Part shown: positions 32,601-45,441 of the stretch, in pieces
Numbering within the stretch: position 1 is the stretch's first letter
Layout of the letters: every line of letters starts with the position of its first letter
Source: Bryopsis sp. KO-2023
Lineage: Eukaryota > Chlorophyta > Ulvophyceae > Bryopsidales > Bryopsidaceae
Assembly: GCA_030272585.1 (NCBI GenBank)
Contig: BSYQ01000002.1
Coordinates: forward strand, 2,418,001-2,482,000
DNA: 64,000 bases
Direction: 5' to 3'
Notes under the pieces: model-generated
What the model was told of the DNA's origin: nothing
Database searches by the model: none
The model's input: the letters and a program-made list of their open reading frames with translations, nothing else
Translations under genes and position numbers: made by a program

Positions 32601-34217
32601 CATTCTCCCCCTCCCCGTACCGTTACACCGTGACCGTGTTATTTCGAATGCGAGATTCGGAAGAGGAGGCAGTTCCACGTCTGATATGCGGGCTGCGTCA
32701 CAGACCGACTGGCGGCGCTGCTGTCTGACGGTCGATCGGCGCGGCCGCTCGTTTTTCGGGGGTGTTGAAACCACGAGAATTGTGGGAAGGACGGTTAGAA
32801 TGAACAAATATGAAGGAGAGTGAACCATTGTATCGAACAACTTTCAACACATGACATTGACGATTTTCGACGCCAGAGGGACTGGCATTGACAACAGGGG
32901 TGAAAGAAAAAGGACAGTGTTGTACCACCAAGTTGGTGTCGTGACTGTACGATAGTGGCAAGGATGAATCCATCTGTCGCAAAGTTCCTTCAAACACCAC
33001 AAACCGGAGTTCTAACTGCTGAAACTGCACAGCAACCACACAACTGAATTACCCCTTTCCACATCTTTACACTGTCGGTTAATTGTCTTGTTTAAAGGGC
33101 GCTGTTGTATGAGTTTCAACGGGGGTGATGCGAGCTCAGGGAATCGACCAAACAAAAATATCACCAGACATGCCAGACCTGTAGCATCGGGGGCATACAA
33201 AGAGAAACACCCTAGCCAGCAAAGTTCAGGGAAGTGGAAGTTGCATGAGGAGCCAAACGAGCGGCATACTCGCGCTTGTGAAAGCGGCCGCCACCCACCC
33301 ACCGGCGGCTGGAGGATTTTGGAGAATTCTTTTTCGATAAGGATGGGGGGGGGGGGGTGCATTCGAAAACTTTCACGCGACCTGAGCGTTTCACCAACCA
33401 ACCAACAATAGTGCAAAACATGCCAGGCCAGATTCTTTGCATCGGGCATAAGCGGTTCACCACTGCCAGCCCCCTCTACGGTGGAGGGGCTCTGGAGGAT
33501 TACACGCACCACGCCAACATGGTAGCACGCCGAGTAAACCCAATGCAGGAGCTATACGACTTTTGACCTCTGGGTTAAGTGGCAACTGTGCAGAGACCAG
33601 CCAAGGAGCGATAAAGTGCACGTGCGGATGGGGTCTCCGGAAGGTGTCATTACGTTGAAAACTTCTCCCTGTGAATCCCCCGGGCAGGATTTCCATCGGG
33701 GTTCTCTTTTTTTTTTCCTCCTCTACGTGGGCTATGCTAATCTTAGTTAAGATTGATATGGACAAGTCAAATCACCACCACCACCACCACAATACAAACT
33801 CGAGCATGTCAATAGTTGAGCATTCACAGAGCATCTGTCTAACCCAACCCATTGTTTGTGCATCCTATTGTACATCTCAGTAACTTTCTTGGAGCTATTC
33901 CACTCAAAATTCTGGTTTTTTTCTTACATCCCACTGTGCTAGTGCTTTCTCACCACCAGTTCTGACTCAACCTCCACTTAGCCACCACTTCTCTTCTCCA
34001 GTCCCCTGTTTCACGCCTGGCGCATGTCTGACCACCAGCTCGCAAACACACAGCCATTATCCTTTCCAAGAAAGCTTTTTTTCGGCTATTCGGGTCTTTT
34101 TTCTGAGGGCACTCCACAGCCCCGTATTACTGACTGATTTTTCTTATTGGAACCGCGTTGTCAGTAGATCTTTTCAACGCCGCTGTTGACAATTTCACCA
34201 GAATTACGTCTGGGCTC
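32601..34217. other. Intergenic region downstream of A2
   Basis: No convincing exon. Two stretches with an ACATGCCAG...GCATCGGG motif (about 33158 and 33418) resemble a third at about 43256. A G-run lies at 33346-33357. The 3' end of A2 lies just right. Confidence 0.45.
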
Positions 34218-37200
34218 TCATAAGATTTCCGCAAAGTTGCACTTCCAGAATCCATCCACAATTGAAAACGTTTTTCCAGCGGGCCTACAAAAAAGGGTGC
34301 TGAAACCGACGTTCTCAGGAACTGTATGGACGAACGGAACGAGAGTGTCCCTCGTGAGACCTTTTTGTCCCGTGCAATGTTGTAAACTGTTGGTTTTGTT
34401 GCTATTGCGCCGATCACGGCGCCGCTCAACTCTGGGACTTAATTGAGCCTGTAGACACATGAAAAGACGAATTGTTAGTTTCTTGTTCAAAGGTGTTTTT
34501 TTTTTTCAACCAAAACAATGGACAAGCACAGCAAGAACCTGAGAGAAGAAAGCTCCTCAAGACAGGAAAGGATGATGTACAGCTTGGTGGATTCGCTGGG
34601 CACTGGCATTTTAAAGCTCCTTTTGGCAAATCCATTGTGTGCCTCCCATCCAACGTTGCAATTGGATCCAAGTGCAGACCGTCCACAGGGTCTGCTCCAT
34701 TTCAGTACTTGGCAGGAAGGCTTGGTTTCTGCTTCCATATCATTTTTGATCGAGAGGATGGCTCCCGCCTTTTCTGGCATATCATACGCTTCTTCTTCAA
34801 CCTTCTACAGACCCAAGAGAAACAATTAACTTCCTTCCATCCAGAAAGCGTCACATATTCCATTCAGAACTCAGGAACGTCCACCATAATTTCAATTGAC
34901 CTGTGCTGTAGACTTCAATCGATTTTTCTCCCACACGATTTTGTCTGCCCAAGATTTTGCTCCTTCCATGCAATTCACTTCTCCCAGCCGCCTCGAAATA
35001 GCTTTCAACTGAAAGCACAACAGAATAAAATGGCAACGTCAACGACGAGCAAATATTTTAAGGTTTTCTAGACGACTTTTCGTTTTATTCGATCTGTGAG
35101 TCTGCAAATTATAGTACAGCCGCCATGAACTCACCTGTTCTTGCACTATTATACCGGGCAAACCTCCCTCCTGCACAACCCCGCGATTCGCTTGGTTGAT
35201 GCGATCCACATCCTTCTCCTTCGTGCCTCTTAAAACTTCTATCCAAGATATCACATCTTTTTTGATGTTCTTTTCCACAGCCCCGACGCTGTGTCCGGAC
35301 CCGAACGTCTCGGTTTCTTTTCTCAACTTCCCAATGTCTTCTTGGCATTTTGCGAGCTCTTGCTGAAGATCAGCCTTTTGGGTTTCTAGATCATCGCTGG
35401 CATGCTGGAGGTGTTCTATCTGATATGAAACAGAAAACACCTCATGATGGGGGACCTGGGGTTCTGCCAATACCTGCAAAACCAGAAAAGAACTACAAAA
35501 GAACTAAAAATGTATGTACATTTTATCCATTCATTGATTTTTTAGTTGGATTCTTGTCTTCCCTAAAGCTCAAAGTGAACAGGAGGAGGAAGGGGGGCAG
35601 AATGCATTCTGCCTCATCAATGGTTAGAAATAACACAACCTGTGAGACTACTGATTCCGAAACAAACAGACATTCCTATCCCAGTGTAATTTGTCCAATT
35701 CATCCCAAGGGCTCAATAACATCAACACCCCCCCCCATCGCAGAAACAGCCGAGATTAAGGAAAAAATGAATGACCTGCTGCTTGGTAACCTCTTGTTGC
35801 TGGTTGTCGTTCAGCTCGCGCAAAGCTTCCACTTTCTTCCCGAACTCTCCGACACTCGTTCGGAGTCCTTCGACCTCCCAAAGCACGTTGATCACGTTCT
35901 CCTAGCACTCACGTTACGAAAATTACCCAATTCGTACCCAAAACTACCCGCGGACTACCCGTTTTTTAATGGCATGAATTGGGTAATTTTGGGTATATTT
36001 GGGTATACCCTAGTTTGGGTATTCTATGGGTACGATTTGGGTAGATTTGGGTACGATTTGGGAAGTTATCGGAGTTGCTTGGTACGGATCGGGTAGTACC
36101 CAAACGATACCCAAAGTTGGTGGGTATGAATTGGGTAGTACCCAAACGATACCCGAACTTGGTGGGTATGAATTGGGTACTACCCAAACGATACCCGGAC
36201 TTGGTGGGTAGGAATTGGGTACTACCCAATTCATACCCATTCAATGTGGGTAAGGACTGGGTAGTACCCGATACATACCCACAACGAGACGGGTATGCAT
36301 TGGGTAGTACCCAAAAGATACCCAAAGTCGGTGGGTATGTACTGGGTCCTACCCAATCCTTACCACATTGTATGGGTATGAATTGGGTATTATACAGAAA
36401 GTACCCTATATTTACCCATAAACGCATAGTGGGTATGTATTGGGTACGCTTTGGGCAGCCACCCGCTATCAATCATTTGTTATAGATCAGGTACAAATCG
36501 GGTGGTGTCTAGTTCAAACCTAATCTGCCAAGAACAACAAAAGTGACAAAAAAGAAATAATTTACAAGAACACTTGTTCCTTCATTCACATCCAGCCCTC
36601 AACCTCCAAATGCATACAAGTGCATCTATTTGTGCACATCAAAACAAGCAACATCCCTCATTCAAATTTGTTTGGGACCTCAATTCTCAAAAAGGGGTGT
36701 CGAGTCTAATTCCCTTTGAAGAGTCTTCAACCACCTTGTCCCCCTCAGTTCTTTTCGGAGATTGCTAGCCTTGGATTTTCAATATCTTGAACCCAATCCT
36801 CTGACTCTTCTTTTCTGCATCAGAGGAAATGCACATACAAGGTTTGGCACGCTTCAGCTGATGCATTTTTTTCAATCTTTTGTTTATTCTTTTTCTGACA
36901 AGAGATTTCCAACTGGCATTACTGGGATCTGATTAGATCCCCCCTATGAAACACGCTGTTTCAGCAAAGTTTCTGCAAGAATAGATTTCTGTGAGGCCTA
37001 ATAAATTATATGCTTAAAGTAGGAACATGGATACAAATACCTGGAAAATCAAAGAACTCTGTTTTTCACCGTATGTGTGAATACACTTTCACACAAGAAC
37101 AAGAACCGGGCAGCCCAAATGTTGATGTCACCTTGTCCCTTCTTATATGTTATTTTCTCGTGTACAGGGCCACACAGAATGCAGGTTCATCCTCTCAATT

Positions 37201-40200
37201 CCAATCTGTCCTGAAAAAGGCTTTTTCTTAACCAAAGCAAGCACATATGCTCGCCTTACAAACACCTGAAACAAATTTCATTCTAAGGAGCCCTCCCTCC
37301 CCCTGTAAAAAACGTTCACAGGCCTCTCTTTAGGGCCAAAAAAAAATCAGAAAGGCAACAACATCATAATACTTTTTTTAGATGAAATATCCCTATTCAT
37401 GTTGCTGCTTAAACCTTGTGCAGTTTTATTATGTTACCTGACCTAGAATATTGCACATGCTGGGCAGAGAAGTGGAACATCACCGACCACGTGGGTGAAG
37501 CCTCGACATAGGGAGGAAGCCGACCGCCTCCACGAAAGCATCATAGCCTGTGCCCATTGACGCATGTCAGCGATAGATCCTCAGGGTGATACCAGCGTTT
37601 TCATCAGAGGCCCAAGGCACCGTCCAATGCTTCCAGGTCGCATCGCAGGCGCGACTCTGAAGCGGGGATGGCGAGCTTGTAGGTCGCATCACAAGCGCGA
37701 CTCTGAAGCGGGGCGAGCAAGCTGCGCGAACAGAAACGTTGTCGTTGTTCAACAACGCAGACAGAGATCTTCGGCAAGTTTAATGAGTCCGTCATGTGGC
37801 TTCTGCGCCGCAATTGTGTGACTTACTCTAAAGGAGTAGGGCTGGGTATTGCCCACATTGTACCCATTACGTGTCACATTTTGACACGTTTTGGGCACGT
37901 TTTGGGTATGTTTTGGGCACGTTTTGGTCGAATCTAGGTAATGTATGGGTACATGTGGTAGTTATGCCAAAAAGTACCCAAACAATACCCAAAACGTACC
38001 CATGCTTTTGCATAGTTTGGGTCAATATTGGGTACTACCCACAACGTACCAAATACGTACCACATGTGGGTATGCTCCGGGTATATTTGGGTAAAGTTTG
38101 GGTACCCAACAAGTAGTTCTGCCAAAAAGTACCCAATCTTTACCCAACACGTACCCATCCCTATAATTCTATTGGGAAACATTGGGTACTACCCAAAGCG
38201 TACCCACGACATACCAAGCATATCTCGCTTACCATAGGCCTGTGGTATGTGTGCGGTACTTACCCAATTCTACCCACTATTGGGCATGGATTGGGTATGG
38301 TTTGGGTACAGTTTGGGTAGTGAGGTGGGTAATTACCCAAAACGTACCCAATGTTGGGTACGGTTTGGGTATCTGATGGGTATTGTTTGGGTACTTGGGT
38401 ATGTTGTGGGTACGATTTGGGTAAAAGTGCCGTTACGCGAGTGTAGCAAGCAAATACGCACTCACGAATTCTAACAATTGTTGCAACAAGATTCAGTCTA
38501 TCACAGTGTGGACCTTCAAGGTCTTAAGTTAATGCAAGTAAAGTCTGTTTATAATAGAAAATGAAACTAATTATTCCTTTTGGAATGCTTTTGACTAGGA
38601 GCATGCGTGTGTGCTCCTCACCCGATCGGCAAGTTGCTGATGCAAGTATACCATGACGCCTGCCAAGAACGAAATCTCGCTCTCCGTTTTTTCTTCTAGG
38701 CAGTCGTTCCGCATTTTTTCGAACGCCACATTTGCTGGTTGAAGTTTCCCTGAGCAAAGTCACAACGCAAGAAACCCTCATCGCATTTTCGAGAGACAAA
38801 TCAGTCTTTAACCCAAACAACGACACGACTTCACGACCCCTGAAAAGGTCACCGAGTTTCGCCACTCTTGGTCAACATCTGTTTGCAAGTCCGGGCGGTA
38901 AAAATTATGTGTCTGTGATTTTCTGTTTCTCTCTATGTCTGGTATGTGCGTGCATTACGTTGTTTCTTTTACCTTGCTCATTCACAGATAATCGCCAACT
39001 GGAGCTACCTCGCTTTGGAACCGGATGCGAGCCAGACAGACTACTCGATCCACCTATCGAACAGTAGCTCAAATCGAATTGATTCACTCCCAGGGCACTG
39101 TGAAGTCGATCGAACTTCGGGATGGAGGGGCTACTCGCATGCAAAACAGGTCGACTTCCGTAGAACGGGTTAGTTCTGACCGCAAAGAGGGTGCTGGGTG
39201 GTATTTTGGTGGGGAACTCCGAGTAACCTGATTTTTCTGGACGACACAACCAAGCACCTCCTTCTTGCTACTTATTTGCTTAATGAAAAAATTGTGGGGG
39301 GTTTTCATTTTTTTTTCTTTGCGAGATATCATTTCATTTTTCTCTTGCACTTTTCACCACGTACGTTCTCATCTCCCCTTCCCCAAATGCACAAGCCTAC
39401 CTATTTTTTGGTTCCAATCGGTGCATTCTTTGTTTCCTATCGAGCGCTCAATCCCACAGTGAAACTTACGTGTGATGCTGTCGGTCTGGTCAACATCCGG
39501 ACTCGCCACCGACGATAACCTTGCTTTCTCCAGGTGCTTCATTGACATTTGCCCCGTCGTTAGCTGCCCCGCATACTGAACGGAGGGTATGGAAGTCCCC
39601 AACTTTAGGGAACTCCTCACACTCGCAACATTGGCCATACTCGTCGTGTTCTCTAACAATAAATCTGCCAGATGATCTGCTCTTCTCTCGTGTTGGGCGT
39701 GTTGCATATCGTGTGGCCCCCTGACAAGTGAAGCCTCGCACAATACGCCCTCGCAAGCTTCAGTGATTGTGGAATTGACGTCGTGAGGAATCGTTGGTCC
39801 CCCCCATTTCTCTCTGGGTCGAAGCTGCATGAAGCTGCATCTGCTGAAGAATTTCTAGATCAGACTCAAGTCTACTGTTGTCAGTGTTCATCCTTCCCAT
39901 AAGACTGCGCAGCTCCACCGATTCTCCAGGTGGACAAGAATCCGGTTGCGTTTCCAAGTCTTTTATCGCCAATGCCAAGGGGCAATGATATTCCTCAGAC
40001 TCGGTACGTTGTCCTTGGCAAGATCCCAGCTCCTCAAACAACGTGTTTCTTGCTCTCGACAAGCCGTCATTTGCAGGTTTCAAATCGACCGAGCCAGACT
40101 CTGAAAGGCAAATTTCGTATTCCAATTCATCCGCTCTGTGCTCGAGTCTTTGGGTCAAACTGTCGGCTTTGGAGCATAAGGTGGTGACAGTTTCAGCGAA

Positions 40201-42575
40201 GTTTTGCACGTTTTCGATCTTGTAACTCGATGGGCTCCTCTGAACCCGTACCTTCAGGTCTTGAACCTCGGTCCTGTGTGAGTTTTTTTCTCGTGCGTCC
40301 TGTTGTCCTGATGAAAACGAATGGAGAAAAAGATCAGGTTTGCCCCATCGATAACCATGGGGGGTATGATTTTGGTGGCATCTGGGGAATCCATCCCCAT
40401 GTTCTCAACCGAACCTTGTTTCGTGGCGTGAGGGAGCCTGTGTGTTGTGTTTGAAAACTTTCTGAAAGACTTGGCGAAACTATGAAAGCAGTCGGAAAGG
40501 TCCTCTCGGCTTGGCTCGGTGCCTATTCCAATCTTCACTGCGCCGTATTCATGCATCAGCAGTTTTCTGCCCATCATTGGCAGCTTGATGAACGCCTGCA
40601 TAACGTTTTTGCCATGAAACACCACAGACTGAAAGCGCATGACTTTCTTTTGGGCGGCGAAGTCCTCCTGTCCTTCATCGATTGCGACTGTAACCTTCTC
40701 GTTTGGGGGTAGGACCTGTGTTTTATCTGGAAAACATTTCCTGGAGCACATAGTGGACAAGCTTCCCTTCACTTCGTTTAAATTCCCCATATGTAGATGG
40801 AAACACGTCGATCTCTCCGAGGCCTGCTCCCTCACTCCGCAAAGAGTTCCAGTCTCAGCAGCAATGGTGGTGCAGGGGTGGATGGGGGGGCGCGTGTTTT
40901 TATCAAACCTTATCAGGACCAGGACCCTCTCAAATCCGATCAATGGAAACGCCTGTGAGTTCAGACAGGGGGAATCGTGGGTGGGCACCTCCGACAAAAC
41001 CAGCATTGGCCCTTGCGTCTTGACATCTTTCATTGAATCGATTTTCACCACGCCGTCGCCTTTCTCATTTTCTCCCAGTCGATGTGTCTCCCATATTTTG
41101 CCATTATTCATCCTCAACCCCAAAACAGGGCTTTGTTTCCCCACTTCTGATCTGTTGGAGTAAAATTTGGAGTGATTTGGAGTGAAATTTGGAGTGAAAT
41201 GTTTAAACATATTATGCGAAACGATGCGAAACGTCTCCAATTTGCAAAAAAAAAAAAATTCAAGTGAATTGTCGATCCTTACTTTTTCACTCCTGATATT
41301 GACGTTTTCTTGGTCGTCCATGTATCCCCTGTGCTACTCTGGAGAGCTAGAATATTTTGGTACTTTAGTAGACGGTGTAAAATCCAGCTCTGATTTCGAG
41401 GGTCAGGTCGATGAGGAGCTCGAACGACGGTCTGTAAAAGACTTGTATGCAAGGGACCTCCACATTGGAGAAACTTTTGCCTGGTTTCCTTCCAAAAATC
41501 CCAAAACACTGGGATTTCCTCTGAGTCTGGTGACAATAAACTGGAGTCGGTACCAATGACTTCCTTTTTGAAACGTTGATTCATTTGTAAAGTTCTGTCT
41601 GAACACCCCGGTGGGGTGAACACTCCGCTGCAGTCATTTAGGAGTGTCCATTCCTTGGCATCCTGGGATTTGTTGAAGTTTCGATGCCTTGGCAGATTGA
41701 AAACCTTCAGCGTCTTGGAAAGCGCTCCCACTGTTTCCAGGCATCTTCGGCGGACGAAACCTTTCTCATCCATCGCATTTGCACCATCTGCTTGGACGTT
41801 CCATGAAATCGTTTCACAGCTGTTCTGGTCCAGCGCCTGTCGCCTATATCCTCTAACCTTCATTCGCTGTTCGAAACCTGGAAAACGGCATTCCCTGTCT
41901 CACTTTCGGTGGACCAAAGTTGCATCTCTCCATGCAAAATATACAGACAACTTCTCGTTTTTCTCTTTTTCGAGCACTCATATCCACGTCGAACTGTTTT
42001 ATTCAGACCAGAGCGATGCTTGCGGTTTCCAATCAATTGACAAACAACTTGTGATATCTATTTCAAGCGATTGACTATACTCACCTCTAGGTCTCTATTA
42101 GCTGCGACGATTTTTTCCAGTTTTACAGTGGCCCTCAGCACACGGAGCTGTTGAACAAGAAAAACATTTAAACAGTTAGAACACTTTAAACATGTAAACA
42201 TTTTCTATGTTTAAAATTGGAAACGTATATTCCAAATGTCACCTAAATCGAGAAACCTATTTTCTAAAATATACGTATTTTCAGAAATATATTTTTCTGA
42301 CTGAAAAATATTACCGCCGCCCACGCAGGATCTTCGAAGAAGTTGTGTGGTGTCGATGGAGGGACGGGATAAGGGTCACTGATCGAAAGGGAGGTCTCTG
42401 TTGTTCTGAAGAGGTCTTCTTCGTATCCGTCGTCCGAAAAAATTGGGGCCTGCTCCTCCACAATCACTGGCGCTTGCTCCTCCGCAATCACTGAAGAAGC
42501 TTGGTGGTCGGAAACTATTGGCAGGTCTTTCGGTGGTTTACCACAACACAGTTTGCGAATCCAACCCAACATCAT
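34218..42575 (-). CDS. A2: large coiled-coil protein, 13 predicted exons, one frameshift
   Basis: Predicted exons in transcript order: 42575-42315, 42147-42085, 41866-41283, 41151-40415, 40307-40252, 40239-39470, 39227-38973, 38749-38622, 35901-35776, 35473-35135, 35008-34901, 34804-34709, 34448-34218. Phases join throughout except for one single-base shift in exon 6, at a G7 run (about 39800-39806). With one base removed the total is 1251 codons including stop. The N-terminus begins MMLGWIRKLCCGKPP, with vicinal Cys that could be lipid-modified. Exons 3-4 encode a roughly 440-residue region of unknown, probably globular fold. Exons 5-6 and 8-12 are rich in Glu, Gln, Lys and Leu heptads (for example QIEHLQHASDDL). 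Exons 7-8 and 10-11 are paralogous to gene B exons. A CACTA-like element occupies intron 8. No family name can be given. Exon 4 donor and the last exons are the least certain. Confidence 0.6.
35903..38446. mobile_element. CACTA-like element with GGGTA/TACCC subterminal arrays, TSD TAG
   Basis: The element spans 35906-38443. Its left end reads CACTCACGTTACG and its right end CGTTACGCGAGTG, so both ends open 5'-CACTC. Terminal inverted similarity continues for about 35 bases into TACCCAA..CGTACCC. The flanking three bases are TAG on both sides (35903-35905 and 38444-38446), the duplication size of the CACTA (En/Spm) superfamily. Dense GGGTA or TACCC motifs fill 35925-36460 and 37845-38425 in both orientations. 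Part of the left array is a 42-bp tandem repeat (about 36100-36230). The middle (36480-37835) has no clear transposase, so it is non-autonomous. It sits in intron 8 of A2. Confidence 0.75.
37637..37714 (+). repeat. Two-copy ~44-bp tandem repeat
   Basis: AGGTCGCATC[G/A]CA[G/A]GCGCGACTCTGAAGCGGGG-type units occur at about 37637 and 37681, within the CACTA-like element's interior. Confidence 0.7.
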
Positions 42576-43798
42576 CGAAGGTGGAGCCGTCCTGTGGATT
42601 CCTTGCTTATGTAGAGCCCTGAAGGTCAAACAAAGATGGTTACGCAGGTCAGACCGTCCATATAACCGCCAACCGTGGGAAAGAATACAGTTTTTTGGCG
42701 GCGGATAGTCAGAATACTCATGGATATTTTTGTCTCCTTGCCTATTCCACTGTCGTTCTCTATGGTAACCCCCCCTCACCCAAATATAATACCCCCGCCG
42801 CCCCTGGAGCAAACGGGGAATAGTGTACCCCCCTGAATTTTTTTTCCAAAGTTTAAACTAATACAGTAACGAATACAGTACCCCGGGGTACAATAATTAA
42901 AATTTTATTATTGTACCCCGGGGTACTGTATTCGGGGGGGGGGGGGGGTTATGTCTCAAGAGGCTGTTTTATTGAATCGACTTTTATTGGATGGTGGCTA
43001 AATTTTCGATGCTTTATCTTTGCTTTGTCGCCACCGAAGAGCAGTTTGAACAATTGCTACAATTGTTGGATGCTGATAATATTTGTTGAGTTGCCTCTGG
43101 GTGGATCCATGCTCCGGATGAGTTTCCCCCCTCCATTGTTCTGAGCTCTTTAGTGTTTCGAAATTCGCCTCATGCTACTCATAAATTTCACGAACTTGGT
43201 ATTATTCAGACCAACAACGGATCTCTGGTACCGAACCAATCAAAAGTACTACAAGACATGCCAGGCCACAGCCTATGGAATCAGGGGGATTCAAAAGGAA
43301 AACCCTCAGCAAGCAAAATTATCTGCATAACATCAGAATCAGGCAGATTCCCTCTCGACACCCCTCTCGATGCTTTGGTCGGTTCTCTCAGAGCACATCA
43401 TCTTCTGCAGGCTCAAACAAACGCGCGATAAAACGAAACACTTTATGTATGTTGTCTCTCTGTAAGTATACATGACGATGTGGGTCTTCGATACACCGTT
43501 TCTTCGCACTGTCTCATAGCAGTTCCCTACTCTTGATCAAGAGTGCTCCCCTTTCATTATGTGGCAATTCACTATTGGTTGATTGATCGACCCATTGTCT
43601 CTCTAGAGTCGCATCTCAATCAACTCCAACAACTTCCAGGGCTCATAAAAATCAACAGGCTTTCTCAATTTTCAACCAGAATTGGGCCACTCGTGGTCAA
43701 AAAATTCAGGCATGCATTTTTTTGAGAAGATGGATCAAACACAGCACTCCTCGTTTGCACCAGCAAAAATTTGGAAAGACTTGAAAAGTCTAATATTT
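42576..43798. other. Intergenic region between A1 and A2
   Basis: It holds a double palindrome and G15 run (42871-42948) and an ACATGCCAGGCC repeat (about 43256). The presumed A2 promoter lies here. No TATA box can be assigned with confidence. Confidence 0.45.
42871..42948. repeat. Nested palindrome with GTACCCCGGGGTAC arms and G15 run
   Basis: GAATACAGTACCCCGGGG (42871) and its inverted copy ending at 42933 form a hairpin with arms of about 31 bases. Each arm itself contains the 14-bp palindrome GTACCCCGGGGTAC. A run of 15 G (42934-42948) follows at once. Confidence 0.85.
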
Positions 43799-45441
43799 TC
43801 ATCTTGTGGAGGTGATCGTAAATGATTGCCAAGAATCGCTGAAACCGGGAGCCAAAGCGTCCAGAAAATTATCAGCTAGAAGTCTACCGCGCATCATTGT
43901 TTTTTCGACATTCGCTCTTATTATCTCCTCTCTGCGTCTGATCACTTCGTCTTCCTCCTTGAATTGTTTCTGCTTGAGTGTTTCGAGTTCACCTGCAGCA
44001 GAAAAAGAGAGCGTGTATCCGCACTGTTTCGTTTTCTTACTGGAAAATGTGCAAGTTGTAGAGACAGAAATCTTAAGGGTACACACTGGTGTGAAGGGGA
44101 GGTTTATTTCCTGGGAAATGTACCAGGTCGATCTCTGGGTTCTTGTGTCCTTAGTGTTGCTGCGCAATTGTATGGCTAAAACACAATGTAGCTAAAAGTT
44201 GAGAGGAATGCTGTTGCTTTTTTCGTTGAACCCTTACACAAGTCAAATACGGATGAAAGCGTTTTTCGTTCTTGGTATCGGGGCAACATACCTCGCAGAG
44301 CTTCGATTTCATGCTCCTTGGAAACTCTGTGGGCGACGTTCTCCTCGAGGGTCGCTCGAAGGGATCTTATCTTATCAGTTTTCTTCTTCAACTGCCCCAC
44401 TTTAGCCTGCAGCTGCTCATTAAGGGAATTCACCATGGCCCTATCTTTTTCGAGACACTCCAGGAGAGACTTTATCGTCGTATCTCTCTGATCAATTATG
44501 GCGTCCCTCGCAGATATACAAATATCCTTTTCTTCCAGTTGCTTCAGAACATCGTGCAGATGCTTTTCTTTCGCGTCGACGGTGACCTGAACGACCGCAC
44601 ACAAACCGAAAGTTTTCCTCTAGCCTTGTATAGTTCTTGTCGAGTTCAGCTGATCAAGAGGAGCTAGACTGTTAGAGTACCTTGAGCAAGTGTATCGTTT
44701 CAGACACGTTGTTGACTCTCATCAGCGTTTGCTGCATCCTCGACCCTGGGGCACCTGAGTTGCACACTAGGAAAGAAGATTCTTAAATCATTTTATGAGC
44801 GAACGGGGTCTTTTGGAGACACAGTTCACGAATCAGGAACAACACCCCGATATGTTCACTCCGTTGAACTGAAGGCGAAACGGGAGAACAAAATGGAGTC
44901 GTACATAAAAACTGTAACGGCCCTGTCATCTTCAACGAACTCCAGCACAAAATGTGAACAAGGCAAGCGACAAGTGGCGCAGACCAGCGCACTGTGGCCG
45001 GGTGAGAAAATTCCTCTCACCTAGCACAGGGTCCTCTTGAGAACTGCGCATGACCTCCCTGGGAACATCAGCGTTGCCTTCCAGTCCATTGAGACGGTCA
45101 GGAAGATTATCGCATTCCACTTCAACGTCTAAAGTCTCCGAGCAGTTCCCTGCATAAAAGCACACTGTGGGCCCCTGACTACAACAGTTCCAAAACATCC
45201 AGAAACAACTCGTGAGGAAGCGCGCGCATTTGCTGGCTGAAAAGACACCAGGACCGAACTAGCCAACTTTTCATAACAACGCGGAGCTTCAAAGGTGTCG
45301 CTATCGTGGGCTGAGAAGGAAATATGGCTATGGTATCGCTGCTGTGGTAGCCGCGTCCCTTTCGTGTGGCGAAAAAACCAGGGAAAATGGGTGCGAACAT
45401 GTTTAGTTACCTTGCAAGGGATGACTCTGATCGAACGACAT
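43799..45441 (-). CDS. A1: coiled-coil protein, ankyrin-less paralog of gene P
   Basis: Predicted exons: 45441-45411 (31 nt, MSFDQSHPLQ), 45149-45021, 44754-44681, 44586-44292, 43992-43799 with stop. All junctions have GT-AG and consistent phases, giving 240 residues. Exon 4 encodes a long coiled coil beginning VTVDAKEKHLHDVLKQLEEK. It aligns with P exon 50053-50377 (VAVDVKDKQLHNVLKQLEEK). Exon 5 begins like its P counterpart (GELETL versus GEFAAL) but then ends after about 60 codons, so the ankyrin domain of P is absent. The 74-nt exon is the same length in both genes. Head-to-head orientation with P indicates an inverted duplication. The role is unknown; a dimeric scaffold is a guess. Confidence 0.75.

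Noticed and set aside
31222-32823. ORFs of about 119 codons on both strands
   Set aside because: Same homopolymer texture, Lys/Phe/Pro runs from A, T and C tracts; not credible genes.
33712-33800. CCACCACCACCACCAC run coding a His stretch
   Set aside because: A short trinucleotide repeat in an intergenic region; no supported ORF.
36010-36485. Overlapping ORFs on both strands with 14-residue repeats (NWVxPxxYP type)
   Set aside because: They arise from the 42-bp tandem array and GGGTA motifs of the CACTA-like element; both strands stay open for the same reason, and no start or homology supports a gene.
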